From Hoyosella altamirensis (lineage in GTDB: Bacteria > Actinomycetota > Actinomycetes > Mycobacteriales > Mycobacteriaceae), in the NCBI RefSeq assembly GCF_014191505.1, contig NZ_JACHWS010000003.1, forward strand, positions 806,001-870,000: a stretch of 64,000 nucleotides of DNA, written 5' to 3'. Each line of letters begins with the position of its first letter. Within the stretch, counting starts at the first letter, position 1. Made by a program: the position numbers and the translations under genes. Below the pieces are notes generated by a model, which was not told where the DNA came from, made no database searches, and was given only the letters and a program-made list of their open reading frames with translations. Positions 1 through 8,197 of the stretch are shown piece after piece.

Positions 1-193
1 GTCACCGATCAACGCGCTCGTGTGGCTTGCGAACACTGTTGGACCGCTCGGTACGACACTCGAACCCGGGCATGTCATCCTGCCAGGATCGATGACCCGC
101 GCAGAACCCGTCGGGGCTGGTGACGTCGTTACCGCGACTATGGGAGAGCTCGGCGATGTTACCGCGGTTTTTACTGACAGCGACGAGCAATAG
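1..193 (+). CDS. hsaE: 2-hydroxypenta-2,4-dienoate hydratase, C-terminal end (HsaE-like), partial
   Basis: Only the last 63 residues are in the window; the reading frame is open from base 2 to the TAG at 191-193. The residues fit the C-terminal beta-structure of the MhpD/HsaE hydratase family: a segment reading VWLANTVGPLGTTLEPGHVI, then PGSMTRA and a GAGDVV turn. The family adds water to 2-hydroxydienoates, the step before the HsaF aldolase in steroid C/D-ring and aromatic meta-cleavage pathways. hsaF and hsaG lie close by but on the opposite strand, unlike the usual co-directional hsaEGF order. Other hydratases or decarboxylases of the same fold cannot be excluded from this fragment. Confidence 0.7.
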   Translation, partial: SPINALVWLANTVGPLGTTLEPGHVILPGSMTRAEPVGAGDVVTATMGELGDVTAVFTDSDEQ

Positions 194-209
194 CTCGAGG
201 AGGCAAGAA

Positions 210-401
210 ATGAAAATTCAGGTCGATACCAACGCATGCGTGGGCACCGGATTCTGCGAGGCCATTCGCTCCGATATCTTCGAAGTCGGCGACGACGGAG
301 TCGTCACGTTGCTCACCGAGGAGTTCACTGAAGCCGACCGGGCCGACCTGGATGACGCCGTCGCGCAATGTCCCATGGGGGCGCTGTACTTGGAGGGGTG
401 A
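210..401 (+). CDS. small 3Fe-4S-type ferredoxin (63 aa), P450-partner class
   Basis: Start ATG 210 is preceded by a strong GAGGAGGC ribosome site that overlaps the region just after the hsaE stop, so the two genes are probably cotranscribed. The protein has the actinobacterial single-cluster pattern C-x5-C near residue 11 and a later CPMGAL. The middle position that is Cys in 4Fe-4S proteins is not Cys, which suggests a 3Fe-4S cluster. Such ferredoxins feed electrons to cytochromes P450. Two P450 genes in this window (CYP130-like and CYP125) are possible partners, as is the steroid-pathway FdxD role known in mycobacteria next to hsd4A/fadE26. The partner assignment is inference. Confidence 0.85.
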   Translation: MKIQVDTNACVGTGFCEAIRSDIFEVGDDGVVTLLTEEFTEADRADLDDAVAQCPMGALYLEG

Positions 402-525
402 TACGGGCGAAGCCGTGCGCCCACCTCGTAGCGACAAAGTGTGGGCCACCGGCCTGCTGTCGCTGTGAGGCGGGCGGACCGGACATGGCTCTCAAAGGCC
501 AGTTCGACGCGCGCAACGGGCGGTG

Positions 526-1575
526 TCACGCCCCCACTACTGAGGCACCGCGCTCGGCCTGGATCTCAAGCGCGATGCTAATGATCATGTCTTCCTGGCC
601 ACCCACATATCCACGCTCGCCACAGCGATACAGGATTTCGTGCGCAGGCACGCCATAGCGTTCCGCCGCCCGCTCCGCATGCAGCAAGAAGGACGAGTAC
701 ACGCCCGCATAACCCTGCACGATGGATGAGCGGTCCATCACCGGCAGGCGCGTGATGAACGGTTTCACGACATCCTCCGCGGCAGTCATCAGGGCGTCCT
801 TGTCTACACCGGTTTTGATCCCCAGCCGCTCAAACGTCGCCGCGAGCACTTCAGTCGGAGAGTTTCCCGCGCCCGCCCCGAGCGCCACCAGCGAACCATC
901 AATCTGCCGCGCTCCGGCGCGGTACGCGAGGACAGAGTTCGCGACGCCGAACGATAGGTTCTGGTGCCCGTGGTACCCCACCTGGGCGTCTCCCCCGAAC
1001 TCGCTAACCAGCGCAGCGACGCGCTCAGCTGCATCTTCGAGGATGAGCGCCCCTGCCGAGTCGACGACGTACACGCACTGACAGCCCGCGTCGACCATGA
1101 TCCGTCCCTGCTTTGCGAGCTGTTCCGGCGTCACCATGTGCGAGAGCATCAGGAAACCGACGGTTTCCAGGCCGAGTTCGCGCGCGGCGCTGAAATGCTG
1201 GACGGAGACGTCGGCCTCGGTGCAATGTGTCGCGATGCGCACGGCACCTGCACCGAGATCAGCTGCAGCACGAAGGTCCGCGACGGTGCCGAGACCTGGC
1301 AACAGCAAGACCGCGATTTTCGCGTTGTGAGCCGTCTCGACGGCGGTGCTGATGAGCTTGCGTTCATCCACCAGAGAGAACCCATAGTTGAAGGTAGACC
1401 CGCCGAGGCCGTCACCGTGGGACACCTCGATGAGCGAGACGCCCGCCTGATCGAGGGCTGCGACCGTGTTTCGCACATTCTCTTCGGTGAACTGGTGCGC
1501 CATCGCGTGGCTGCCATCGCGCAAAGTTGTGTCGACGAGGCGGACTTCCCGATCGATGCCGTCCCACTGGTTCAC
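526..1575 (-). CDS. hsaF: 4-hydroxy-2-oxoacid aldolase (HsaF / MhpE / BphI family)
   Basis: 349 residues, the normal family length. The N-terminal TIM-barrel motif [10 protein letters not shown] (residues 15-24) carries the metal-binding Asp and catalytic Arg of HMGL-like pyruvate aldolases, and a GYHGHQN motif supplies metal-binding His residues further on. The enzyme cleaves 4-hydroxy-2-oxoacids to pyruvate and an aldehyde (propanal in the steroid route), which is channelled to HsaG. The GTG start overlaps the hsaG stop as GTGA, so the two are translationally coupled. The KstR-type sites before hsaG support a steroid role over a general aromatic one. Confidence 0.93.
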   Translation of the reverse strand: MNQWDGIDREVRLVDTTLRDGSHAMAHQFTEENVRNTVAALDQAGVSLIEVSHGDGLGGSTFNYGFSLVDERKLISTAVETAHNAKIAVLLLPGLGTVADLRAAADLGAGAVRIATHCTEADVSVQHFSAARELGLETVGFLMLSHMVTPEQLAKQGRIMVDAGCQCVYVVDSAGALILEDAAERVAALVSEFGGDAQVGYHGHQNLSFGVANSVLAYRAGARQIDGSLVALGAGAGNSPTEVLAATFERLGIKTGVDKDALMTAAEDVVKPFITRLPVMDRSSIVQGYAGVYSSFLLHAERAAERYGVPAHEILYRCGERGYVGGQEDMIISIALEIQAERGASVVGA

Positions 1576-2492
1576 TGGAGCGCTCCTTCTTTCTCACGAG
1601 CAATTTGGGTCGCGACAACGTCGCCGACGCGCGCCGCTGCGGCCGTCATGATGTCGAGATTCCCTGCATACTCGGGCAGGTAATCGCCCGCTCCCGCGAC
1701 CTCGAGGAACACCGCGACCCTGGCGCGGCCATTCCACCCCTGCCGAGGCGGATCGAACTGCGGGTCAGCCTTGAGGCGGTATCCCGGCACATAGACCTGT
1801 ACGTCGCGCACCATCTGATGAATGGACTCGCTGATAGCGTCCCTTTCCGCATCGGGGTCGATCGCGCAGAAGATGGTGTCACGCATGATCATTGGCGGGT
1901 CGACAGGATTGATGATGATGATCGCTTTACCCTGATCCGCGCCACCTACCTTCTCGATGCCTTCAGCGGTGGTAGCTGTGAATTCGTCGATGTTCGCCCG
2001 GGTGCCTGGACCAGCTGAAACTGATGCGACGGAAGCAACGATCTCCGCGTACGGCACTGGTGTGACGCGCGAAACGGCGTGCACGATCGGAATCGTGGCC
2101 TGTCCGCCACAGGTGATCATGTTGAGGTTGGGCGCGTCGAGCTGCTGTGGAAGGTTGACGACCGGACATGTGTATGGGCCCAGCGCGGCTGGTGTCAGGT
2201 CGACGGCCGTGATGCCCGCTTCCGCGTAGCGGGGGGCGTTGGCTTTGTGTGCTTTCGCCGAGGTCGACTCGAAAACGATGTCGGGCAGATCTGATTGCGC
2301 GAGAAGCCAATCAACTCCCCCGGCGGATGTCTCGATACCCTGCTCAGCAGCGCGAGTGAGGCCGTCCGAGTTCTCGACCACTCCGACCATGTACCGGACA
2401 TCGATCTGATCGCTGCGCTTCAGCTTTGCGAGCAGGTCGGTGCCGATATTTCCTGGTCCGACAATCGCAGCGGTGACCTTAGCGGAAGCCAT
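1572..2492 (-). CDS. hsaG: acylating acetaldehyde/propanal dehydrogenase (HsaG / MhpF family)
   Basis: The NAD-binding motif GPGNIG is at residues 12-17 and the catalytic Cys lies in the [10 protein letters not shown] segment. Length is 306 residues from the ATG at 2492. An ATG five codons upstream overlaps the GGAGGG ribosome site, so 2492 is the better start. The enzyme oxidises the aldehyde released by HsaF to acetyl- or propionyl-CoA with NAD and CoA, and family members form a channelling complex with the aldolase. It is the first gene of a two-gene transcript with hsaF. Two KstR-like operators and a long palindrome separate it from the flavoprotein gene upstream. Confidence 0.93.
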   Translation of the reverse strand: MASAKVTAAIVGPGNIGTDLLAKLKRSDQIDVRYMVGVVENSDGLTRAAEQGIETSAGGVDWLLAQSDLPDIVFESTSAKAHKANAPRYAEAGITAVDLTPAALGPYTCPVVNLPQQLDAPNLNMITCGGQATIPIVHAVSRVTPVPYAEIVASVASVSAGPGTRANIDEFTATTAEGIEKVGGADQGKAIIIINPVDPPMIMRDTIFCAIDPDAERDAISESIHQMVRDVQVYVPGYRLKADPQFDPPRQGWNGRARVAVFLEVAGAGDYLPEYAGNLDIMTAAAARVGDVVATQIAREKEGALQ

Positions 2493-2507
2493 GAACCAAC
2501 CCTCCAT

Positions 2508-2521
2508 GAGAACGTGTTCTA
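2508..2521. promoter_or_regulatory. KstR-like operator 1 upstream of hsaG
   Basis: Sequence GAGAACGTGTTCTA fits the KstR consensus TnnAACnnGTTnnA at all but the first base. It ends 16 bp before the hsaG start, so a bound repressor would cover the promoter or start region. Confidence 0.65.
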
Positions 2522-2533
2522 CCCCACTTAGAG

Positions 2534-2547
2534 TAGAACACGTTCTT
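2534..2547. promoter_or_regulatory. KstR-like operator 2 upstream of hsaG
   Basis: TAGAACACGTTCTT matches TnnAACnnGTTnnA except for the last base. Its centre is 26 bp from the neighbouring site, giving a tandem pair in front of hsaG. Confidence 0.7.
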
Positions 2548-2594
2548 ATTTATGTCACTAGCAGACGACCTACCTTGACCACACACCGCGAATG

Positions 2595-2630
2595 CCGACC
2601 GCACACCCGCTGCAGCGGGTGTGCGGTCGG
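2595..2630. terminator. perfect 36-bp palindrome between the KstD-like gene and hsaG
   Basis: Two 18-base arms (2595-2612 and 2613-2630) are exactly complementary with no loop bases. Outer bases GACCAC (2574-2579) and GTGGTC (2645-2650) could extend the structure. It lies after the stop of the minus-strand KstD-like gene. No T-run follows, so termination would be of the U-poor actinobacterial kind. A protein-binding or recombination role is an alternative. Confidence 0.5.
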
Positions 2631-2665
2631 TAAAGAGGGTGTGCGGTGGTCGTGACTGAAGTCGC

Positions 2666-4126
2666 TCACCCCACCCGCACACTCGCCGCGGCGTGCCGTC
2701 CTGCCCGCCGGCCGAAGAACGAACCTTCGCCTACGCACGTGCCGCTGGCGTACCCGGAACAGTCCTGCGCAATGTTTGACGCGCACGCACCGGCGGCATA
2801 CAGGCCCGGGACGGGACCACCAGCCGTGAGCACTTCGCCATCGGGACTTGTCCGCAATCCGCCCAGGGTGAACCCGACGTATGATGCTTTGCCCAGTGAC
2901 AGATCGAACGCCGCCCACGGGCCCGCATCCAGCGGCTTCAGCCAGTCGGGGTGCTTGTGAAAGTCAGGATCATCGCCCTTGGCGGCACTGGCGTTGTAGT
3001 CGTCCAGCGTGGTCGCGAGATTGCCCGGCGGGATACCTAGCGCGAGTTCCATCTCGTCGATGCTTTCCCAGCCATCGATGAAGGGCGCCAGCGGGATCTC
3101 CGGCCACGCTGTCGTTTCGGCGTCCAGGATCAGGTAGGCGCGGGCGTTTGGCTGTGCAAGGACGGCACCTGCGGTGCGGCCGTGGTACGAGTCTTCTGCG
3201 ACGAATCGGTGGCCTGCCTCGTTGACGATGATTCCGTTCAGCATCTGCGGCGGCGGGTAGAACGCGGCCGTCATGAACGCACCCTCCATGTGGATGGGCA
3301 CACCACCAGCTGACTGTCCGAGCCGGATGCCGAGTCCGTCGTCACCGGGGGTACCGAGCGGCATGAAGCCTGATGCGAGACGTGGAGTGTACGCAGCGAT
3401 CATTTCCGTGTTCACCACGAAGCCGCCCGCGGCGAGCACTACGCTTCCCGCCCGGAGAAAGGCCGGCCCGTCGCTGAGCCGCCGCACGTGCACACCCGCG
3501 ACGTGGCCGTCCTCATCCGCGACGAGGTTGCGCACGGTCGTCTCGTACTGCACCCGGATGGGCAGTGACTCAATGTGCTTCGTCAGAATCCGCATCAGTT
3601 CAGCACCCCCGGTCTCCCCGGGCGCCGCGACTTTGTGACCGCGTGGGGCAGGCTTGGCTTGTTCACGGAACGGCCAGGTGAGTTCGTTTCCCGTCCACAT
3701 CAGGCCTTCAGTACCAGGCTGGTACACCGCCTTACCCGCGTAGAACGATCGTTCGAAGGGCACGCCGAGTGATTCAAGCCAGCTGAAATGCGCGACACTC
3801 CCCTCGCAGTACAGCCGAATCTTCTCGCTGTCCGGCTCGGGGGTCACCGCTTCGATGTAGCGGATCATTTCCGCGACGTCATCGATGATCCCGGTGGCTT
3901 CCTGCACGGGCGTCCCGCCGCCGAGGTAGATCTGACCGGCGCACAACGCGGTTGTGCCACCGCTGGCGGTTGCGCGCTCAACGAGCAGGACGTCAGCGCC
4001 TGTTTCAGCTGCCGCGATCGCCGCACACGCGCCTGCGACGCCGAATCCGACAACGATGACGTCAGCGGCGTCCCCCCATTCTGGGACGTCTGTCGTGGAC
4101 ATCAAATCTGGAATATCGGTCGCCAT
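2666..4126 (-). CDS. FAD-dependent dehydrogenase of the fumarate reductase / 3-ketosteroid-delta1-dehydrogenase (KstD-like) family
   Basis: 486 residues. The N-terminal Rossmann motif is VIVVGFGVAGACAA (about residues 23-36), followed by VERATASGGTT, and a C-terminal FAD segment reads GGPVPGLYAAGACAS. The overall plan is that of succinate dehydrogenase/KstD flavoproteins, which remove hydrogens next to a carbonyl. It is the third gene of a minus-strand set (hsd4A-like SDR, FabG3-like SDR, this gene) with only 3 bp to the upstream SDR, so a steroid or steroid-side-chain substrate is likely. It resembles the mycobacterial KstD-like flavoprotein Rv0785 more than canonical KstD as far as I can judge from memory. 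The exact substrate is unknown. Confidence 0.75.
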   Translation of the reverse strand: MATDIPDLMSTTDVPEWGDAADVIVVGFGVAGACAAIAAAETGADVLLVERATASGGTTALCAGQIYLGGGTPVQEATGIIDDVAEMIRYIEAVTPEPDSEKIRLYCEGSVAHFSWLESLGVPFERSFYAGKAVYQPGTEGLMWTGNELTWPFREQAKPAPRGHKVAAPGETGGAELMRILTKHIESLPIRVQYETTVRNLVADEDGHVAGVHVRRLSDGPAFLRAGSVVLAAGGFVVNTEMIAAYTPRLASGFMPLGTPGDDGLGIRLGQSAGGVPIHMEGAFMTAAFYPPPQMLNGIIVNEAGHRFVAEDSYHGRTAGAVLAQPNARAYLILDAETTAWPEIPLAPFIDGWESIDEMELALGIPPGNLATTLDDYNASAAKGDDPDFHKHPDWLKPLDAGPWAAFDLSLGKASYVGFTLGGLRTSPDGEVLTAGGPVPGLYAAGACASNIAQDCSGYASGTCVGEGSFFGRRAGRHAAASVRVG

Positions 4127-4129
4127 AAG

Positions 4130-4891
4130 CTAGACCTTCAACGCGTGGGTCGCTGTGGCGCCACCGTCCGCGACGAACTCGGCTCCGGTGCAATACGAGC
4201 TTTCGTCACTCGCGAGGAAGACCGCGAGGCTGGCAATCTCTTCAGGCTTTCCAAGCCGCCCGAGGGCCACACGCTTCCCGATCCAGCTGGTGTCGATCTC
4301 GACCCCGCCGACAGCGTCGTGAACCATTTTCGTGTCGATCATTCCGGGGTGGATGGAGTTGACGCGAATTCCGTCCTCGCCGAGCTCAAGCGCAGCAACC
4401 TTCGTCATCCCGCGGATAGCAAATTTGCTGGCCGTGTAGGCGACGAGGAATGGCATTCCCGCCAGTCCTTCCACGGATGACACGTTGATGATCGATCCCC
4501 CGCCCGCCGCCTTCAGAGGTTCAACGGCCGACTTCATTCCAAGGAACGTGCCGACCTGGTTGATTCCGATGACACGCTGGTAGTCCTCGAGCCGAGTGTC
4601 CTGTACGCGTGAAAAGTGCAGCACACCAGCGTTGTTCATCAATACATTCAGTGACCCGAACTGGGTGGTGGTGAACTCGACCGCCTCGATCCAATTCTGT
4701 TCATCGGTGACGTCGAGGTGTATGTAAGCCGCGGATTCACCGAGTTCCTCGGCGAGGAGCTTGCCGTCGGTGTCGAGAATATCTGCGATAACGACCTTCG
4801 CTCCCTCTGCGACGAATCGCTGCGCGGCAGAGGCGCCCTGACCTCGGGCCGCCCCGGTGATGAGCGCTACTTTGCCTGCTAACCGACTCAT
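4130..4891 (-). CDS. short-chain dehydrogenase, FabG3 / 3-alpha,20-beta-hydroxysteroid dehydrogenase-like
   Basis: 253 residues from the ATG at 4891; upstream in-frame codons read poorly and overlap the previous gene. The SDR cofactor motif is TGAARGQGAS, with the NNAG motif in the middle, the catalytic Ser in NVSSVEG, Tyr-x3-Lys in YTASK, and the C-terminal SDESSYCTGAEFVADGG. That C-terminal block and the SSVEG motif are typical of mycobacterial FabG3 (Rv2002), which acts on 3-alpha and 20-beta steroid hydroxyls with NAD(H). It sits between two steroid-type genes in one operon (17 bp from the upstream SDR, 3 bp to the next gene). Confidence 0.85.
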   Translation of the reverse strand: MSRLAGKVALITGAARGQGASAAQRFVAEGAKVVIADILDTDGKLLAEELGESAAYIHLDVTDEQNWIEAVEFTTTQFGSLNVLMNNAGVLHFSRVQDTRLEDYQRVIGINQVGTFLGMKSAVEPLKAAGGGSIINVSSVEGLAGMPFLVAYTASKFAIRGMTKVAALELGEDGIRVNSIHPGMIDTKMVHDAVGGVEIDTSWIGKRVALGRLGKPEEIASLAVFLASDESSYCTGAEFVADGGATATHALKV

Positions 4892-4908
4892 GACTGTCAC
4901 TCTCCCAT

Positions 4909-5793
4909 TTATTCCGCTAGCAGGTCCGACGCAGCGAAGATACGAGCCGGATCGCGGTCGGCGAAGTACTCCCCAACTGAGCTTGCAAGTTCTTCCGGTG
5001 ACCACACGGTGCCCGCGGCGTCGAATCGCTTCTCGATAGATGGCGGCGCCATCAGCGTGACCATGCCGCCGTGGACTACGAATACCTGGCCTGAGATCTT
5101 GGCCGCGGCCTCAGACGCGAGGAAGGCAACAAACGGTGCTACGTGGTCGACGGAGAGTGCGTCTGTTCCGACTTCTGGTGGGGGGCCGAAGACGTCCTGG
5201 GTCATCGCGGTGCGCGCGCGGGGGCAGATCGCGTTTGCCCGAACTCCGTATCTGGCCAGGCTTCGCGCGGTGGCAACAGTGAGCGCCGCGATCCCCGCTT
5301 TGGCGGCGGCATAGTTGGGTTGTCCCGCGGCACCAAAGAGAAACGCTTCGGAGGCGGTATTGATTACGCTTGCCCGGGCGGGTTCTCCTGTTTCTTTCAC
5401 GCGGCCCCGCCAGTAGGCGGCCGCGTTGCGTGAGAGCAGGAAATGGCCGCGCAGATGCACACGGATCACGAGATCCCACTCGTCATCCGACATGTTGAAC
5501 AGCATCCGGTCACGCAGCACACCCGCGTTGTTGACGACTATGTCGAGACCCCCGAAATGCTGGATCGCGGCTTCGATCAGTGCGTCGGCGGTTGAGCGGT
5601 CGGAGATGTCTCCCGTGACATGCAGAGCCTTCCCGCCAGCCGCTTCGATCTCGTCGACGACACCTGTCACTTCGGACGTCAGATCGTTGACGACGATGTG
5701 TGCGCCCTGGCCCGCGAGGGCGAGAGCCTCAGCGCGACCGAGCCCCGCCCCGGCTCCCGTGACAACCGCGACCTTGCCTTCTAAAGTCCCCAC
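4909..5793 (-). CDS. chsB1: 3-hydroxyacyl-CoA dehydrogenase-type SDR of steroid side-chain beta-oxidation (Hsd4A / ChsB1-like)
   Basis: 294 residues. GTG 5793 is chosen because CAGGAGAGCGA sits just upstream; the longer ATG-started readings add an implausible basic leader. The SDR motif is TGAGAGLGRAEALAL, with NNAGVLRDRMLFNMS, a Ser/Tyr/Lys triad (NTASEA, YAAAK) and the long C-terminal lobe seen in the dehydrogenase domain of peroxisomal multifunctional enzyme 2. Mycobacterial Hsd4A/ChsB1 (Rv3502c) has this form and oxidises the 22-hydroxyacyl-CoA of the cholesterol side chain. It is divergent from fadE26-fadE27 exactly as in M. tuberculosis, across a shared KstR-like site. Confidence 0.88.
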   Translation of the reverse strand: MGTLEGKVAVVTGAGAGLGRAEALALAGQGAHIVVNDLTSEVTGVVDEIEAAGGKALHVTGDISDRSTADALIEAAIQHFGGLDIVVNNAGVLRDRMLFNMSDDEWDLVIRVHLRGHFLLSRNAAAYWRGRVKETGEPARASVINTASEAFLFGAAGQPNYAAAKAGIAALTVATARSLARYGVRANAICPRARTAMTQDVFGPPPEVGTDALSVDHVAPFVAFLASEAAAKISGQVFVVHGGMVTLMAPPSIEKRFDAAGTVWSPEELASSVGEYFADRDPARIFAASDLLAE

Positions 5794-5865
5794 TCGCTCT
5801 CCTGGCCTCTTGTGAACGGCAATTTTCCGCATAGGTATTTCCCACACAGTGTTTGATAGCTAGAG

Positions 5866-5879
5866 TAGAACGTGTTCTT
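5866..5879. promoter_or_regulatory. KstR-like operator in the divergent chsB1 / fadE26 promoter
   Basis: TAGAACGTGTTCTT fits TnnAACnnGTTnnA except for the last base. It lies 73 bp from the chsB1 start and 35 bp from the fadE26 start, so one site could control both directions. Confidence 0.75.
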
Positions 5880-5913
5880 GTTTTCGACAAGGGGTCGATA
5901 GAGAGGGCGCGGA

Positions 5914-7095
5914 ATGCGCATCAGCTATACCAGCGAGCAACTGAAGCTACGCGACCACCTGCGTGAGTACTTCGCAACCGTCATGACACCCGAGCGGCGC
6001 GACGGCCTCGAAACGTCCGGTGGTGAGTACGGCGACGGAACGGCATACAACAAGATCATCAGACAATTAGGCAAGGACCGCTGGCTAGCGGCCGGATGGC
6101 CAGAACAGTACGGTGGCCAGGCGCGCCCGATGATCGAGCAGCTCATCTTCACCGAAGAAGCAGCGATCGCGGGTGTTCCAATTCCCTTTCTCACGCTGAA
6201 CACAATCGGCCCCACCATCATGCGATACGGCACGGAGGAACAGAAGCAGTTCTACCTGCCGAAGATCGCCGCGGGAGACCTCAATTTCTCGATCGGCTAC
6301 TCGGAGCCTGAGGCAGGCACCGACCTTGCCTCCTTGAGGACGAAAGCCATCCGCGATGGCGACTCCTACATCATCAACGGCCAGAAGATGTGGACGAGCC
6401 TGATCGAGTACGCCGACTACATCTGGCTCGCCGCGCGCACGGACCCGAACGCCGCAAAGCAGAAGGGCCTATCGATCTTCATCGTGCCCACCTCCGCACC
6501 AGGATTCAGCTGGACGAAGGTACACACTGTCGCGGGCCCGGGGACGAGCGCCACTTACTATTCGGATGTCCGGGTCCCGGTCGACGCACTCGTCGGTGAG
6601 GAGAACAAGGGCTGGTCGCTCATCACCAACCAGCTGAACTACGAGCGCGTCGCACTCACGCCGGCAGCACCTCTGCAGGAATCACTGCGTCAAGTCCGGC
6701 AATGGGCGCAACAAACAAAGCGGCCCGACGGTTCACTCGTCATCGACTCTGAATGGGTGCAGCTACACCTCGCACGCGTGCACGCACACGCCGAGTATCT
6801 GAAACTGCGCAACTGGCGCACCGCGTGGGGCGCCGAAACAGGCGAGATCACCCCCGCCGAAGCATCCGCGACAAAAGTGTTCGGCACTGAATACGCCACC
6901 GAGGGCTACCGCCTCCTCATGGAAGTTCTGGGCACGGGCGCGGTCATTCGCCGCAACTCTCCCGGCGCGCTGCTGCGCGGGCGCATCGAGCGACTCCACC
7001 GCGCTGCGCTCATCCTGACGTTCGGTGGCGGCACCAACGAAATCCAGCGCGACATCATCGCTGCCACAGCACTGCGACTCCCCGTTACCCGTTAG
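5914..7095 (+). CDS. fadE26: acyl-CoA dehydrogenase, FadE26 / ChsE4 subunit
   Basis: 393 residues with an all-alpha N-domain, the FAD-binding middle domain (IGYSEPEAGTDLASL, then GQKMWTSLIEYADY) and a C-terminal helical bundle ending in the FGGGTNEIQRDII motif. Long stretches agree with mycobacterial FadE26, for example the start MRISYT and the block NSPGALLRGR. FadE26 and FadE27 form the alpha2beta2 dehydrogenase ChsE4-ChsE5, which oxidises the steroid side-chain CoA ester. The next gene is the partner subunit, 8 bp downstream. A GAGAGGG ribosome site precedes the ATG. Confidence 0.93.
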   Translation: MRISYTSEQLKLRDHLREYFATVMTPERRDGLETSGGEYGDGTAYNKIIRQLGKDRWLAAGWPEQYGGQARPMIEQLIFTEEAAIAGVPIPFLTLNTIGPTIMRYGTEEQKQFYLPKIAAGDLNFSIGYSEPEAGTDLASLRTKAIRDGDSYIINGQKMWTSLIEYADYIWLAARTDPNAAKQKGLSIFIVPTSAPGFSWTKVHTVAGPGTSATYYSDVRVPVDALVGEENKGWSLITNQLNYERVALTPAAPLQESLRQVRQWAQQTKRPDGSLVIDSEWVQLHLARVHAHAEYLKLRNWRTAWGAETGEITPAEASATKVFGTEYATEGYRLLMEVLGTGAVIRRNSPGALLRGRIERLHRAALILTFGGGTNEIQRDIIAATALRLPVTR

Positions 7096-7103
7096 GACGG
7101 TCG

Positions 7104-8186
7104 ATGGACTTCACACTCACCGAAGCGCAAGGCGACCTTGCCGGTCTTGCGAAACAGGTCCTCAGCGACTGGAACACCAAACATCCGGATAGGCCACTCG
7201 GCGGATTTGATCGCGAGCTGTGGACTGCGATGACCAGCGCTGGACTCGTGGATGCAGCCCTCCCCAACACCGTCGGCGGTGCAGGATTCGGCGTACTCGA
7301 ACAGTGCAGCATCCTGACTGAAATCGGCCGTACGTGCGCACCCGTCCCCTTCCTTTCCAGCATCGCTGGTGCAGCGTCTGCGCTCGCCGAGTTCGGCACC
7401 CCGGAGCAGATCGAACGCTGGCTAGTTCCAGTTGTTCGCGGCACCGCAATACTGTCCCCCGCCATCGCCGACGACGGGGAACCTGCGCCGTTCACAGCCC
7501 AGCGCGGCCAAGAAGGATGGACACTCGCTGGCTCTCAGACAGCCATCCTCGATGGTGCTTACGCGGATGCGTTCCTCTGCGAAGCCGAAACACCCGATGG
7601 GCGCGCCATCTTCTGTGTCCCGCGCAACGCGAGCGGTGTCTCCGTGATGGAGCAGGACGTGGTTGACGGAGCGGATGCCGCGCAGCTCGAACTCGAGGCC
7701 GTCACGGTGCGCGACACCGAGATCCTCGCTGGTGCGGCGCCAATGTGGCTGCGGCAGCGCCTTACTCTCGGACTGTGTGCGCAGCAGCTCGGCACACTCG
7801 AGGCCGCGCTCGAGATGACCAGCGACTACGCACGCACTCGCGAACAGTTCGGTAAACCGATCGGCTCGTTCCAGGCGGTCCGGCAGCGTCTCGCCGACGC
7901 ATACATCGATGTCGAGGCCGTCCGCCTCACGTTATGGCAGGCTGCCTGGCAAATCAGCGCCGGAGAGCCGGCGTCTGATGCTATTGCGACAGCAAAGTTC
8001 TGGGCCGCCGAGGCCGGCCACCGGGTGGCGCACACCGCTGTTCACATTCATGGCGGGGTCGGCATCGACTTGGACTATCCCCTGCACCGTTACTTCGTCG
8101 CCGCGAAGCGCGCAGAGTTCGCATTCGGTGGCGCTACCTCCCAGCTGCGCACACTCGGAACGCGGCTCGCTGAAGAGCTCGTCTAA
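7104..8186 (+). CDS. fadE27: acyl-CoA dehydrogenase, FadE27 / ChsE5 subunit
   Basis: 360 residues, shorter than classical homotetrameric acyl-CoA dehydrogenases. This is typical for the second subunit of the heteromeric steroid ACADs, where each chain supplies half of the FAD site. Recognisable parts are the N-terminal helix bundle, a reduced middle domain, and the C-terminal TREQFGKPIGSFQAVRQRLA and HIHGGVGID motifs. The catalytic Glu is expected in only one of the two partners. It is encoded immediately after fadE26, so the two are almost certainly coexpressed. Confidence 0.92.
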   Translation: MDFTLTEAQGDLAGLAKQVLSDWNTKHPDRPLGGFDRELWTAMTSAGLVDAALPNTVGGAGFGVLEQCSILTEIGRTCAPVPFLSSIAGAASALAEFGTPEQIERWLVPVVRGTAILSPAIADDGEPAPFTAQRGQEGWTLAGSQTAILDGAYADAFLCEAETPDGRAIFCVPRNASGVSVMEQDVVDGADAAQLELEAVTVRDTEILAGAAPMWLRQRLTLGLCAQQLGTLEAALEMTSDYARTREQFGKPIGSFQAVRQRLADAYIDVEAVRLTLWQAAWQISAGEPASDAIATAKFWAAEAGHRVAHTAVHIHGGVGIDLDYPLHRYFVAAKRAEFAFGGATSQLRTLGTRLAEELV

Positions 8187-8197
8187 GGAAGGACGTC

